From Dehalococcoidia bacterium (lineage in GTDB: Bacteria; Chloroflexota; Dehalococcoidia; Tepidiformales; Tepidiformaceae), in the NCBI GenBank assembly GCA_007118095.1, contig SKSF01000016.1:1-48574 (forward strand): 48,574 bases of DNA. Reading direction: 5' to 3'. The notes below the pieces were generated by a model. It was not told where the DNA came from. It saw only the letters and a program-made list of their open reading frames with translations, and made no database searches. Position numbers and translations under genes: made by a program. Below, piece after piece: positions 48,301 through 48,574 of the stretch (position 1 is its first letter; each line of letters begins with the position of its first letter).

Positions 48301-48574
48301 TCAGACGCTCGCTTGCCAGGGCCCGGTGACCGCGAAGGCTTCATCTTCGCCCGGCCACGGCGGCACCGTGAATCCGACAGCCTGCAGGGGCTCGTCACCC
48401 GTCGCTCGGAACTGGAAATGCGTCCCCAGCGGGATCGTGAGCGCCACTCCCGATGTGAGCTTCACCACCTCCTCCTGGTCACCCAGCTTCCGCCACATCT
48501 CCCCTTCGCCGCCGACCACAAACCACGCCTCTTCGACGGTGCGGTGCGCCACCGCCCGCGAGGTATTCCCTGGC
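48301..48574 (-). CDS. Cupin-domain protein, 5' truncated by the window end
   Basis: The frame is open through the window edge, so the N-terminus is missing; at least 90 residues are visible. SRAVAHRTVEEAWFVVGGEGEMWR, then TIPLGTHFQFRATGDEPLQA, is the cupin motif set of small double-stranded beta-helix proteins (His, Glu, His). The GTG at 48552 is probably an internal valine rather than a start, since upstream residues (PGNTSRA) fit the family. A homologous function is not defined. Confidence 0.75.
   Translation of the reverse strand, partial: PGNTSRAVAHRTVEEAWFVVGGEGEMWRKLGDQEEVVKLTSGVALTIPLGTHFQFRATGDEPLQAVGFTVPPWPGEDEAFAVTGPWQASV

Noticed and set aside
1-48574. tRNA, rRNA, CRISPR, insertion sequences, prophage
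   Set aside because: I found no cloverleaf, repeat array, transposase or phage gene; the recombinase-like domain in GreA lacks the catalytic part.

Overview
This 48.6-kb window is high-GC bacterial chromosome. It carries about 58 protein genes on both strands, with short intergenic gaps and a strong preference for C in third codon positions. I see no rRNA, tRNA, CRISPR array, prophage or insertion sequence. The gene content fits an aerobic or heterotrophic Chloroflexota (Dehalococcoidia/Tepidiformia-like) bacterium: Gly/Asp/Asn-rich lipoprotein linkers, a Tat lipoprotein peptide-binding protein, class II FBPase, MaoC/SDR lipid modules, an RskA-type anti-sigma factor and many GTG/TTG starts. 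The phylum is an inference; sequence placement of rsmG, bL25 or pth would settle it.

Layout. 1-4.6 kb: strong promoter, structured leader and a peptide/nickel-type ABC importer (binding protein plus two permeases, no ATPase). 4.6-6.1 kb (minus): an atypical SDR and a flavin-reductase-like protein. 6.2-10.4 kb: a ferric-iron ABC importer with a DtxR/IdeR-like box on its promoter, then a DUF983 protein. 10.4-13.8 kb (minus): FBPase II, a membrane protein and a NifS/IscS cysteine desulfurase. 13.8-15.7 kb: two MaoC-like proteins and an HSL-type esterase. 15.7-18.7 kb: a Yip1-like protein, rsmG, a GreA with an extra N-terminal domain and a cupredoxin lipoprotein. 18.7-22.7 kb: nagA, a hydrolase, a BtuF-like protein and an HtrA protease. 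22.8-26.6 kb: ECF sigma/anti-sigma pair, lipid kinase, thiolase. 26.7-31.8 kb: GPH transporter, SDR, LmbE deacetylase, DinB-fold proteins, pth. 31.8-35.9 kb: zinc-ribbon peptide, PHP phosphoesterase, ferredoxin, bL25, an unknown protein and a beta-hydroxyacid dehydrogenase. 35.9-38 kb (minus): two degenerate GGDEF proteins and a small protein. 38.1-42.7 kb: hydroxyacid dehydrogenase, PyrE-like PRTase, LarE and an SDR/MaoC module. 42.8-48.6 kb: Cys-rich zinc protein, small membrane proteins, PRTase-hydrolase fusion, BsuPI lipoprotein, nucleoside phosphorylase, DUF72, cupins and a GNAT.

Cross-cutting signals. (1) Eleven genes, and a predicted leader peptide before the ferredoxin gene, have a TANNNT hexamer exactly 6-7 nt before the start codon and no Shine-Dalgarno, indicating routine leaderless transcription. 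This signal also exposes a 40-aa membrane peptide. (2) Two adjacent GGDEF proteins have lost the catalytic motif but both keep the RxxD inhibitory-site motif, as expected of c-di-GMP receptors. (3) Several proteins are altered at key residues: an SDR without YxxxK, a MaoC pair without the Asp/His dyad and a cupredoxin with a predicted axial Gln. (4) GreA carries a tyrosine-recombinase-like core-binding domain. (5) Four convergent pairs overlap by exactly one shared stop tetranucleotide.
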